A stretch of DNA of 52,324 nucleotides from assembly GCA_045644465.1 (NCBI GenBank), contig JAZRGV010000059.1:1-52324 (forward strand). The letters run 5' to 3'. Shown here in pieces: positions 35,470 to 43,890 of this stretch (the first letter of the stretch is position 1; every line of letters begins with the position of its first letter). This stretch comes from HGM04593 sp045644465 (lineage in GTDB: Bacteria > Bacteroidota > Bacteroidia > Bacteroidales > Bacteroidaceae). The notes under the pieces were generated by a model, which saw only the letters and a list, made by a program, of their open reading frames with translations, was not told where the DNA came from and searched no databases. The position numbers and the translations under genes are program-made.

Positions 35470-36552
35470 TTAAAATGGAAAAATCAAATGAGTTCTTATT
35501 ATTCTATTTAGTTCATTTTCAAAATGTATTTTAAGTTTATTATTATTTACGATGTTAAAAATTTGTATCATAGGTTTTAACAGTCTAAACAAATTAATAT
35601 TAAAATCGATATCATTATACATTTGTTTTATTTGGTATGTACAATTCTGTTGAATTTCTTGTGTTAATTTATATCGTTCTCCCCAATTATTGTTTTCAAC
35701 TATATCTCTAATGTTTTTTTCATTAAAGATGGTGTTATGACAAATCTCACATATTTTTTTTGCACAATAATCATTGGCTTCTTGGTTTTCAAAAGGCTTT
35801 CCTTTTTTGTTTATAGTAATATTTTGATTTACTAGTTCTATAAAAAAATCAATCAAAGATTCATTTTGCTTAAGCATTAACTTTTGGTATTTAGCCTTAT
35901 CTTCTCCTAGGATTTTTTCAGCGATAGAATTTATCATTTCTTGCATTGATTGTGAAACTACTTTGATTTCATCAACGGCATTTTTAATCTCACCCTCTGA
36001 TTTTTTCTCTTGTAACTCTTTAAGGTGTGCCAACAACATTCCCGCTATTTGATGAGAAAAGTAATGCTCAATATCATCGACTTTGCTGAAAATCTTAATA
36101 GCTCCTTGCTCTAAATTTGATATAAAATCAAAAACTCTGATATCATCAACAAATGCAAACTTGAAATCTGCCGGCAATTTGTTTTTATTTGCCATAAAAG
36201 TTTTGTATTCTGTAAAAACATTCTGCTCTACAAATGCCATCACTGGAATTCCCTTTTGGCGGGCAGTTTCATACTCCTTTCTTGTAATAGATATATATTG
36301 TTTCTCGTATTTCTCCTTTTGCTCAGAAGCCAAAGAACCATATCTGCCTCCGACAATTAAGATCATCATATGGCAGTTCTCAACTTCTTTATAGCAAGAT
36401 TCATCCAAAGATATATTAGGATTAAAAAAAACCTCATCACTTTCAAAAAGAATTGGGTCAAAACAGTATGCACTAATGAAACGCTCCAGTCGTTCACGCA
36501 CATATTTTAAATCATAATAAGTAGAACTTACAAATACACGAGGTTTTGCCAT
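35470..36552 (-). CDS. DUF4062 domain protein (TIR-like fold)
   Basis: A 360-residue protein with an N-terminal DUF4062 domain (residues 3-110): RVFVSSTYYDLKYVRERL at the start, a strand MMILIVGGRYGS and SITRKEYETARQKGIPVMAFV. DUF4062 is related to TIR-like folds and is frequent at the N terminus of defence and NTPase proteins. The rest (about 200-360) is helical with no recognised domain, so this is a two-part protein with an unknown C-terminal region. It starts 33 bp after the hsdM stop and is A+T-rich. Confidence 0.82.
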   Translation of the reverse strand: MAKPRVFVSSTYYDLKYVRERLERFISAYCFDPILFESDEVFFNPNISLDESCYKEVENCHMMILIVGGRYGSLASEQKEKYEKQYISITRKEYETARQKGIPVMAFVEQNVFTEYKTFMANKNKLPADFKFAFVDDIRVFDFISNLEQGAIKIFSKVDDIEHYFSHQIAGMLLAHLKELQEKKSEGEIKNAVDEIKVVSQSMQEMINSIAEKILGEDKAKYQKLMLKQNESLIDFFIELVNQNITINKKGKPFENQEANDYCAKKICEICHNTIFNEKNIRDIVENNNWGERYKLTQEIQQNCTYQIKQMYNDIDFNINLFRLLKPMIQIFNIVNNNKLKIHFENELNRIIRTHLIFPF

Positions 36553-36585
36553 AGTTAGTAGTTTTTATAGTTTTACATTAATTTC

Positions 36586-38096
36586 TTACAATTTATACCC
36601 GATACTCTCTAACTGTTTTTTTATTTCTATCTCAAATGCATGCGATTTTTCAAAAAGCGAAGAAAGTTCGCTTGTCAGGCGTTTCATCTTATCCTCGAAT
36701 GGCTCGGTGTCCTGCTCCTGCTCGGCAATGCCTACATAGCGACCCGGGGTGAGGATAAAGTCTTGCTCGGCAATCTTGGCGATATCAACCACAGCGCAAA
36801 AGCCCTTTTCATCAGCGAGCGTGCCCTCTGCAAACGCCTTATATGTATTAGCAATACGCATAATATCGCCCTGGGCGCCATCAGTCAGTTCACGCAGTTT
36901 GCGGGTAACCATGGTGCCGAGGTTGCGGGCATCGATAAACAAAGTCTTGCCCTTCTGCTTCTTCGCCTTATTGAAAAACCAAATCGAAACGGGTATCTGT
37001 GTAGTGTAGAACAACTGCGACGGCATAGCGACAATACAATCGACCAAGTCAGCCTCGACCAATCGTCTGCGAATCTCGCCCTCGCCACCGCTTTGGCTCG
37101 ACAGTGAGCCATTGGCAAGCACCACGCCCGCCTTACCCGCAGGTGCGAGGTGGTGGATAATATGCTGAATCCACGCAAAGTTGGCGTTGCCATTCGGCGG
37201 TGTGCCGAACTTCCAGCGCACATCGTCAGCGAGCTTATTGCGCCCCAATCGGAGAGATTGAAAGGTGGGTTTGCCAGCACAAAGTCTGCCTTCAATGTCG
37301 GGTGGCAATCGTTAAAGAAGGTGTCAGCGTTATATTGTCCGAGGTCCACCTCGATGCCACGAATAGCGAGGTTCATCTGCGCCATCTTCCAAGTGGTGGG
37401 GTTAGAGTCCTGGCCATAGACCGAGATTTGATTGATGTTGCCGGCGTGGCTCTCGATAAACTTAGCCGACTGCACAAACATGCCGCCCGAGCCACAGCAA
37501 GGGTCATAGACACGACCTGCGTATGGCTCCAAAACATTGACAAGGGTCTTGACGATGCAGGCCGGGGTGTAAAATTCGCCCGCCAGCTTACCCTCCGCCT
37601 CGGCAAACTTCGAGAGGCAGTATTCGTAGGCACGACCGAGGATATCCTTCGAGTCGCCGTGCTCGTGCATCTTGATATTGGTGAATAGATCGACCACATC
37701 TCCCAAGCGGCGTTTGTCGAGCTCGGGGCGTGCGAAGTTCTTCGGTAGAATATCTTTCAGACGGCGGTTCTCCTTCTCGATAGCACGCATAGCGTTGTCG
37801 ATAGTCGTGCCTATTTCAGGCGTGTGAGCCGCTGCAGCGATAACCGACCAACGGGCCTCAGTAGGGACATAGAAGATGTTCTCGGCAGTGTACTCGTCCT
37901 TGTCCTCCTCGAAGCCCTCGCCCTCGGTTATGAGTTCCTCATAGCGAGCCTCGAACTTATCCGAAATATACTTCAAAAAGATAAGACCAAGCACCACGGA
38001 TTTATACTCCGAAGCGTCGATATTGCCACGCATCTTGTCCGCTGCTTTCCAAATCTGATCTTCGAAACCGATATCTGCTGTATTGAGTTTAGCCAT
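36586..38096 (-). pseudogene. hsdM: Type I methyltransferase subunit HsdM, interrupted by a -1 frameshift
   Basis: Makes N6-methyladenine with HsdS. The first frame (38096 down to 36885) holds the N-terminal HsdM bundle (IWKAADKMRGNIDASEYK), the SAM motif DPCCGSGGMF near residue 199 and the catalytic NPPF near residue 277. Directly after NPPFNLSDWG the match moves to the next frame, which carries the rest of the protein down to SIGYKL at 36586. The shift is at a G4 run (plus-strand C at 37243-37246), where one more G would restore NPPFNLSDWGRNKLADDVRWKFG. Either a real inactivation or a base-calling error. If real, the methylase is lost while hsdR looks intact, which would need explaining. 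Confidence 0.85.
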
Positions 38097-38115
38097 AGTA
38101 GTTGAAATTTTGTAG

Positions 38116-38123
38116 TAAAGGTA
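38116..38123 (-). promoter_or_regulatory. Possible -7 box of hsdM
   Basis: TACCTTTA on the minus strand (7 of 8), 19 nt before the hsdM start. Inverted AAAGTGTAAA / TTTACACTTT repeats lie further upstream (38142-38250). Confidence 0.35.
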
Positions 38124-38308
38124 GCAATAATATATTATAGTAAAGTGTAAAGTAAAAATATTTTTTCATTCTATATATTTAAATTTTACATAACAAAATT
38201 TACTCAACTTTTTACACAGGCAATGACAGTCTTGCATTTTACACTTTTTAAAAATAGAAGTCGACTTCAAAACACAATCCAGCCGGTGAAGTGAAGTAAT
38301 CACGCTGT

Positions 38309-38337
38309 CTATTCGCGTCAAAATGTGATGCGAATAG
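38309..38337. repeat. Strong 12-bp hairpin upstream of hsdM
   Basis: Arms 38309-38320 and 38326-38337 pair over 12 bp with one G-T wobble and a 5-nt loop. There is no T-tract on either side. Confidence 0.6.
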
Positions 38338-38344
38338 ATGTTGA

Positions 38345-38405
38345 TTATACCTCATCGGGTATAAAATGCTTTATGAACGATGTTATTATACCCGAACGGG
38401 TATAA
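38345..38405. promoter_or_regulatory. Two 20-bp palindromes (operator-like)
   Basis: Near-palindrome at 38345-38364 (TTATACC...GGTATAA) and a perfect one at 38386-38405 (TTATACCCG AA CGGGTATAA). Their centres are 41 bp apart, close to four helical turns. They have the form of a binding site for a dimeric regulator. The island encodes one HipB-like protein, but a link is not shown. Confidence 0.6.
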
Positions 38406-38525
38406 TGGACTTTATCTTGTTTTTTTAGATTAAATTGTGTACTTGATTTAAATCCCTCAGAATTTGGCGTTGTCTCTGCAAGAACGACTTCTAAAGCGTC
38501 TCAAACGGTGAAGAAATATCACAAA

Positions 38526-38558
38526 GTTGCCAAATTGTTGCCAAATTGTAGCCAAATT
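38526..38558 (+). repeat. Three tandem 11-bp iterons at the right end
   Basis: Units GTTGCCAAATT, GTTGCCAAATT, GTAGCCAAATT, directly beside attR. They share the TGCCAA core and orientation with the left-end clusters. Confidence 0.7.
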
Positions 38559-38635
38559 TAGGATTTGAGGCAAAAGAAAAAACGCTAACAACTTGTTTTG
38601 TAAGTCATTAGCGTTTCTTGCAAGTGGTGCCACCA
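38557..38635 (+). repeat. Right attachment-site repeat (attR) at tRNA-Phe 3' end
   Basis: Contains tRNA positions 63-73 and the tRNA terminator. 72 of 79 positions match 24582-24660. Confidence 0.8.
38575..38616 (-). terminator. Terminator of tRNA-Phe
   Basis: Stem 38580-38594 with 38602-38616 (two imperfect pairs), followed on the minus strand by a T-run. Duplicated in attL. Confidence 0.7.
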
Positions 38636-38697
38636 GGAATCGAACCGGGGACACAAGGATTTTCAGTCCTTTGCTCTACCAACTGAGCTATGGCACC
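38625..38697 (-). tRNA. tRNA-Phe (GAA)
   Basis: A 73-nt cloverleaf on the minus strand: acceptor GGTGCCA / TGGCACC with discriminator A, D-arm AGCTCAGTTGGTAGAGC, anticodon loop CTGAAAA (GAA) and T-loop TTCGATT. CCA is not encoded. The middle T-stem pair (51-63) is a C-T mismatch; base 63 is the last base of the att repeat. Confidence 0.95.
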
Positions 38698-38816
38698 GTT
38701 GCTTTTGCGTGTGCAAAGGTATGACAAGTTTTTGGTTTGTGCAAATGTTTTGATAAAAAACTGCAAAAATTTTTTGGTTTTGTTTTTTTACAGTATCTTC
38801 GCACCATAATTAGTGA

Positions 38817-38889
38817 CGGAATGTAGCGCAGTTGGTAGCGCACTACGTTCGGGACGTAGGGGTCGGGCGTTCGAGTCGCCTCATTCCGA
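38817..38889 (+). tRNA. tRNA-Pro (CGG)
   Basis: A 73-nt cloverleaf: acceptor CGGAATG / CATTCCG, discriminator A, anticodon loop TTCGGGA (anticodon CGG, decoding CCG), T-loop TTCGAGT. CCA is not encoded. A TATCTTCG box about 25 nt upstream may be its promoter. Confidence 0.95.
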
Positions 38890-38907
38890 CGCTTTAAAGA
38901 ACTTGTG

Positions 38908-38941
38908 GCGGCAAATGATTGAAATCATCTGTCGCTTTTTT
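38908..38941 (+). terminator. Terminator of tRNA-Pro
   Basis: An imperfect 12-bp stem (GCGGCAAATGAT with ATCATCTGTCGC) followed by six T. Confidence 0.7.
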
Positions 38942-39021
38942 ACTACCTTACCCCTTAAATGGGGTGCCTAAGTGGGCTGTTGGGGCCTGTTTGTTTTCTT
39001 TGTAAATTTTAAAAAATATAT

Positions 39022-40656
39022 ATGGTATCTGTTGACGGATTGACGGTTGAGTTTGGTGGAACAACTCTTTTCAGTGATATATCTTTTGTTATTAACGAGA
39101 AGGATCGCATTGCTCTTATGGGTAAGAACGGTGCGGGCAAGAGTACTCTCTTGAAAATTCTTGCAGGTGTGCGCACTGCTACGCGCGGTGTGGTATCGGC
39201 TCCCAAGGATACTGTGATAGCCTATCTGCCCCAGCACTTGATGACTGAGGACGGCCGTACGGTGTTCGAGGAGGCTTCGCAGGCTTTTGCCCACCTGTAT
39301 GAGATGGAGGCTGAGTTGGACCGCTTGAACAATGAGCTTGCTACACGCACCGATTATGAGAGCGATGAGTATATGTCGCTCATCGAGGAGGTGGCAACAA
39401 AAAGCGAGAAGTTCTATGCTATTGATATGACTCACTTTGAGGAGGATGTTGAAAAGACTCTCCTTGGCTTGGGATTCGAGCGCAAGGATTTCAACCGTCA
39501 GACAAGTGAGTTCAGCGGTGGATGGCGCATGCGCATCGAGCTTGCAAAGATGTTGCTCCGCAACCCTGATGTGCTGTTGCTCGACGAGCCTACCAACCAC
39601 CTCGATATCGAGTCTATAGGTTGGCTCGAGGAGTTTCTCATCAACAACGGCAAGGCTGTTGTCGTCATCAGCCACGACCGTAAGTTTGTCGATAACATCA
39701 CCACACGCACCATTGAGGTTACCATGGGTCGCATATACGACTACAAGGTGAACTATTCGCAGTATCTTGTGCTGCGTGCCGAGCGTCGTCAGCAACAGCA
39801 GAAGCAGTATGAGGAGCAACAGAAGATGATTCAGGAGACCAAAGACTTCATCGAGCGTTTCAAAGGCACATACTCAAAGACTCTGCAGGTGCAGAGCCGT
39901 GTGAAGATGCTCGAGAAACTGGAGATAATTGAAGTGGATGAGGAAGATACATCGGCTTTAAGGCTTAAATTTCCACCATCGCCACGTTCGGGCCAATATC
40001 CTGTTATCATGGACGGTGTGGGCAAGGCGTTCGATGGCAAACAAATCTTCTCGGGTGCATCGCTCACTATTGAGCGTGGCGATAAGGTAGCTTTCGTGGG
40101 CCGTAACGGCGAGGGTAAATCAACCCTTGTAAAATGTATAATGAAGGAGCTGGAGCATGAAGGCTCTCTACAACTCGGACACAACGTGCAGATAGGTTAC
40201 TTTGCACAGAATCAGGCATCGTTGCTCGACGAAGAACTGACAGTGTTCCAGACTATCGACGATGTGGCAAAGGGAGATATCCGCAACAAAATACGCGACC
40301 TGCTAGGTGCTTTTATGTTCGGTGGCGAGGCGAGTGCAAAGAAAGTGAAAGTGCTGTCGGGTGGAGAACGCACCCGTCTGGCGTTGATGAAACTGTTGCT
40401 CGAGCCTGTGAACCTGCTAATTCTCGACGAGCCAACCAACCACCTCGACTTAAAGACCAAAGACATTCTAAAACAGGCTCTTATGGACTTCGATGGCACA
40501 CTTATATGCGTGAGCCACGACCGCGACTTCCTCGACGGGCTTGTAACAAAGGTGTATGAATTCGGACACGGCAAGGTGCGCGAACACCTGTGCGGTGTTT
40601 ATGAGTTCCTTGCAAACAAGAAGATGGAAGAGTTGCAGGAGTTGGAAAGAAAGTAA
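39022..40656 (+). CDS. ABC-F family ATPase (ribosome-associated)
   Basis: A 544-residue soluble protein with two ABC ATPase domains in tandem and no membrane part, the ABC-F layout. Domain 1: Walker A GKNGAGKST near residue 34, signature SGGWRMR and Walker B LLLDEPTNHLD near 190. Domain 2: Walker A GRNGEGKST near 361, LSGGERTR near 450 and LLILDEPTNHLD near 470. The linker between them (about residues 240-310) is long, helical and Q/E/K-rich, as in ABC-F proteins that act at the ribosome E-site. It is more like the housekeeping Uup/EttA branches than an antibiotic-resistance type; the subfamily is uncertain. Confidence 0.93.
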   Translation: MVSVDGLTVEFGGTTLFSDISFVINEKDRIALMGKNGAGKSTLLKILAGVRTATRGVVSAPKDTVIAYLPQHLMTEDGRTVFEEASQAFAHLYEMEAELDRLNNELATRTDYESDEYMSLIEEVATKSEKFYAIDMTHFEEDVEKTLLGLGFERKDFNRQTSEFSGGWRMRIELAKMLLRNPDVLLLDEPTNHLDIESIGWLEEFLINNGKAVVVISHDRKFVDNITTRTIEVTMGRIYDYKVNYSQYLVLRAERRQQQQKQYEEQQKMIQETKDFIERFKGTYSKTLQVQSRVKMLEKLEIIEVDEEDTSALRLKFPPSPRSGQYPVIMDGVGKAFDGKQIFSGASLTIERGDKVAFVGRNGEGKSTLVKCIMKELEHEGSLQLGHNVQIGYFAQNQASLLDEELTVFQTIDDVAKGDIRNKIRDLLGAFMFGGEASAKKVKVLSGGERTRLALMKLLLEPVNLLILDEPTNHLDLKTKDILKQALMDFDGTLICVSHDRDFLDGLVTKVYEFGHGKVREHLCGVYEFLANKKMEELQELERK

Positions 40657-40669
40657 AGATAAATATCCA

Positions 40670-41668
40670 ATGGAAAATTATATAGCTTCAGAGGCAAGGT
40701 ACAGCAATGGTGAAAACCTTTATCGCCGTTGTGGCAAAAGTGGAATACTGTTGCCAAAGGTCTCTCTTGGTTTTTGGCAGAACTTCGGAGCCGATGCATC
40801 ATACGACAACTGCCGTTCGATAGCCCGCATGGCATTCGACAACGGCATAACACATTTCGACCTTGCCAACAACTACGGTCCACCTCCCGGCTTTGCCGAG
40901 GAGATGGTAGGACGTATGCTCAAAGAGGACTTCGCATCACATCGCGATGAACTGCTCATTGCCACAAAAGCCGGTTACGACATGTGGGCCGGGCCTTATG
41001 GCAGCTGGGGCTCACGCAAACACCTTATGGCAAGCCTCAACCAGAGCCTGCACCGTCTGGGACTCGATTATGTCGATATATTCTACATTCATCGCTTCGA
41101 CCCTGTTACACCGCTTGACGAAACCCTGCAGCCCCTTGTAGATATTGTGCGTGCAGGCAAAGCATTGTATATCGGTATATCGCGCTGGCCACTCGAAGCA
41201 TTGAAGTATGCCGACAAATTCCTGCGCTCGCAAGGCGTTCCGCCACTAATCTTTCAAGGTCGTCTGAATCTGCTCGACAGAGCAGTGCAGCAAGAGGGTG
41301 TTCTCGACTATTGTGCCGACAACGGCATAGGTTTCATATCCTTCTCGCCTTTGGCACAAGGATTGCTCACAGCACGCTATCTTGACGGCATTCCCGAGGG
41401 CTCACGCATGTCGCGTGGCGGCTCGCTCAAAGCTGAGATGTTGACACCAGAACTACAGAGGTATCTTAATGAATTGAACGCCATAGCCTCGCAATGCGAC
41501 GAATCGCTTGCCACAATGTCACTCTCCTGGATTCTCTCACAGCGCGGTGTAACATCCCTGATTGTCGGTGCCCGCACCCCCGAACAATTCAAGGAATCGC
41601 TGAAATGCATTAACTCCGCATCACTCACGTCGGACAGTTTGCCATTATACCCTCACAAGGTGTTTTAA
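40670..41668 (+). CDS. Aldo/keto reductase (YghZ-like)
   Basis: A 332-residue NADPH-dependent reductase of the AKR superfamily, TIM barrel. It has the Tyr of LANNYGPP (near residue 69), the Lys in IATKAGYD (near 99), and the His in YIHRFD (near 139), with D64 upstream: the AKR catalytic tetrad. The insert GPYGSWGSRKHL is typical of the YghZ/L-glyceraldehyde-3-phosphate reductase subgroup, which detoxifies aldehydes. The frame is open to 40556, but that overlaps ABC-F by about 100 bp; the ATG at 40670, 14 bp after its stop, is taken. The actual substrate is not known. Confidence 0.88.
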   Translation: MENYIASEARYSNGENLYRRCGKSGILLPKVSLGFWQNFGADASYDNCRSIARMAFDNGITHFDLANNYGPPPGFAEEMVGRMLKEDFASHRDELLIATKAGYDMWAGPYGSWGSRKHLMASLNQSLHRLGLDYVDIFYIHRFDPVTPLDETLQPLVDIVRAGKALYIGISRWPLEALKYADKFLRSQGVPPLIFQGRLNLLDRAVQQEGVLDYCADNGIGFISFSPLAQGLLTARYLDGIPEGSRMSRGGSLKAEMLTPELQRYLNELNAIASQCDESLATMSLSWILSQRGVTSLIVGARTPEQFKESLKCINSASLTSDSLPLYPHKVF

Positions 41669-41681
41669 GGATTCTGATAAA

Positions 41682-41717
41682 AACATCAACGGCTCGCAAT
41701 TGCGAGCCGTTGATGTT
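41682..41717. terminator. Bidirectional terminator (perfect 36-bp palindrome)
   Basis: A perfect 18+18-nt inverted repeat between the aldo/keto reductase (+) and the S46 peptidase (-), flanked by A-run and T-run. Confidence 0.88.
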
Positions 41718-41733
41718 TTGTGTTACTTTATCA

Positions 41734-43872
41734 TTATTCTATTATATTCATTTCGTCGATTAGGCGTTTGCAGTTGCCGAATTTGTCGATAATGAACAGT
41801 ACGTAGCGGATATCGACGTTGATACAACGCTGTAGGTTGTTGTCGAAGTTGATGTCTCCGCTGAGTGACTCCCAGTTGCCGTCGAATGCCAAGCCGATGA
41901 GCTCGCCGCGTGAGTTCAACACGCCGCTACCGCTGTTACCGCCGGTGATGTCGTTGGTTGTGAGGAACGCAACGGGCATCTCGCCGTTAGGAAGTGCGTA
42001 ACGTCCAAACTCTTTTGCTTCGTAGAGTTCTTTCAAGCGTGCAGGAACGATAAATTCGCTGCTCTCCGGGTTCTCTTTCTCCATTACTCCCTTCAATGTT
42101 GTGTAGTGGTTGAAGGTGACGCCGTCCTTTGGTTGGTATGCCTTTACGTTTCCGTATGTCATACGCATGGTGAAGTTTGCATCGGGTGCCATAGGTGCGC
42201 CGTTTGCCATCTCCATCAAGCCTTTAAGGTATGTCTTGTGAAGTGGGTTTATTCTCTTCTCGAACTCGTCGCTTTTTGCCATAATCTCCTGATATGATGT
42301 GAATACAGCATAGCGGAGCTTGTATGCAGGGTCTGCCTCGAACTTTTTGATATCGGGCTTCTTCATGAACTTGTCGAAATTCTTCTTGCTGGCAAGGATT
42401 GACTTCTCATAAACCATGTCGAGGTATTTGCCAAGGTTGCCCTTGTACTTTGCATAAATCTCGTTGAGATATGCTGGACGTTCGTTCTCTTCGGTCAGCT
42501 CAAAGTAGAGTGGAAGAACCTCTTTTGCTATACGCAGGTCGATGGCGTGGTTGTAATCGCGGTTGTGCAGCCAATTGTAAATTGAATTCAGGTTGTCATT
42601 GATAATCATCGGCTCGCTGAAAATCCCCTTGCTGTTATAAAGATTACGTTGTATGAACTCTACGTTGCTGATAAGCTCGGTGATTACTGTCTGCAGATAG
42701 GCTGTGCGGTTCATCTCCTGAACGCATGCGTTGATGTCCTTTACTATATTGATATAATCTTTGTTGCCAATCTGTTTTGCCCATGCAAGGAATGCTGCTT
42801 CCTCGGCAAGCTTTGTCTCTACCACCTTGTTATCTACGATGGCTTTGTTCATGCCGATGGAGTTCTTCCAATAGTTGCTTATACGTGCCTGTTTGTTGGC
42901 ATATTTGATGGCAATCTCTTCGCTCTTTGCCATCTCCTCGCGGATAATCTTCAATGTAACGTCGCGCATTGCGATGCGTGGCTCGTTCTGCTGGTACATT
43001 CTCTGTTCAACCTCTTCGCCTGTGAGGTAACGCGATGTGCTGCCGGGGAAGCCCATAATCATGGCAAAGTCGCCATACTCAAAGCCCTTCAACGATACGT
43101 TCAGGTGCTTTGGTGTGCTAAGGGGTACATTCTCCTTGCTGTATGCTGCAGGGTTGCCGTTTTTGTCGGCATAGATGCGGAATACCGAGAAGTCTCCTGT
43201 GTGACGTGGCCACATCCAGTTGTCGGTCTCGCCACCGAACTTACCTACTGAGTTGGGAGGTGTTCCTACAAGGCGCACGTCGGTATATTTCTTGTAATAT
43301 ACAAGGTAGTACTTGTTACCTTCGAAGTATGGAAGCAACTGTGGGTGCATATACTCCTTGCCTGCGAGATTGTCAGCCGCGAAAAGCTCTTCTGCAATCT
43401 TCTGGAGTGCATCGCGCTGGAATGATGCCTCTTCGCTCAAACGGCCGTCGGCTACACGACGGTTTATTTCGTCGGTAACATCCTTTATCTGCTCAACGAA
43501 TGTGAATGCCAAACCGTTGCATGGCAACTCCTCTTCGTAGCTCTGGCTCCAGAAACCGTTGTGCAGGTAGTTGTGTTCTACTGTACTCAACTGCTGTATG
43601 AAACTGAAACCGCAGTGGTGGTTGGTGAGTACAAGTCCGTTGGGTGAAACAACTTCGCCTGTACAGCCGCCACCGAAAATACCGATAGCATCCTTTATCG
43701 ACGGTGCTCCGGGTGTATAAATCTCGTCAACGGAGATTTCAAGACCTTGTGCGCGCATGCGGTCCTCAAGATTCTGCTGACGCATCAACTGTAACAGCCA
43801 CATACCTTTGTCTGCCATAAGCTGTGGCGTTGCAAACACTGTAATCAACAGTGCGATGAATAGTTTTTTCAT
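41734..43872 (-). CDS. S46 family dipeptidyl-peptidase (DPP7-like)
   Basis: A 712-residue periplasmic peptidase with a signal peptide (MKKLFIALLITVFATPQLMA). It removes dipeptides from peptide N termini, feeding amino-acid catabolism. The chymotrypsin-like catalytic triad is visible: His in LTNHHCGF (near 85), Asp in ETDNWMWPRHTGDFS (near 225), and Ser in GGNSGSGVLN (near 644). Twenty-three residues after the serine, the S1 position reads FDGN, with glycine as in DPP7 (hydrophobic P1), not arginine as in DPP11 (acidic P1); this assignment rests on motif spacing. It starts 18 bp after plsC and is probably co-transcribed with it. Confidence 0.92.
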   Translation of the reverse strand: MKKLFIALLITVFATPQLMADKGMWLLQLMRQQNLEDRMRAQGLEISVDEIYTPGAPSIKDAIGIFGGGCTGEVVSPNGLVLTNHHCGFSFIQQLSTVEHNYLHNGFWSQSYEEELPCNGLAFTFVEQIKDVTDEINRRVADGRLSEEASFQRDALQKIAEELFAADNLAGKEYMHPQLLPYFEGNKYYLVYYKKYTDVRLVGTPPNSVGKFGGETDNWMWPRHTGDFSVFRIYADKNGNPAAYSKENVPLSTPKHLNVSLKGFEYGDFAMIMGFPGSTSRYLTGEEVEQRMYQQNEPRIAMRDVTLKIIREEMAKSEEIAIKYANKQARISNYWKNSIGMNKAIVDNKVVETKLAEEAAFLAWAKQIGNKDYINIVKDINACVQEMNRTAYLQTVITELISNVEFIQRNLYNSKGIFSEPMIINDNLNSIYNWLHNRDYNHAIDLRIAKEVLPLYFELTEENERPAYLNEIYAKYKGNLGKYLDMVYEKSILASKKNFDKFMKKPDIKKFEADPAYKLRYAVFTSYQEIMAKSDEFEKRINPLHKTYLKGLMEMANGAPMAPDANFTMRMTYGNVKAYQPKDGVTFNHYTTLKGVMEKENPESSEFIVPARLKELYEAKEFGRYALPNGEMPVAFLTTNDITGGNSGSGVLNSRGELIGLAFDGNWESLSGDINFDNNLQRCINVDIRYVLFIIDKFGNCKRLIDEMNIIE

Positions 43873-43890
43873 GTCTTTTATTTTAGATTG

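Larger units (their letters stand above)
24582..38635. mobile_element. att-flanked defence island at tRNA-Phe, no integrase
   Basis: A 14.05-kb segment bounded by a 79-bp direct repeat (24582-24660 and 38557-38635, 7 mismatches, no gaps). The right copy is the 3' end and terminator of tRNA-Phe; the left copy contains only 11 nt of the tRNA plus the same terminator. This is the usual outcome of site-specific integration into a tRNA 3' end. All coding genes inside lie on the minus strand and form an expanded type I restriction-modification locus plus Fic and a HipB-like regulator. Several are visibly more A+T-rich than the flanks. No recombinase, relaxase or conjugation gene was found, so it fits a cis-mobilizable element or a decayed integrative element. 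Confidence 0.75.

Noticed and set aside
38457..38654. Short minus-strand frame over attR and tRNA-Phe
   Set aside because: It reads through the tRNA gene and its terminator.
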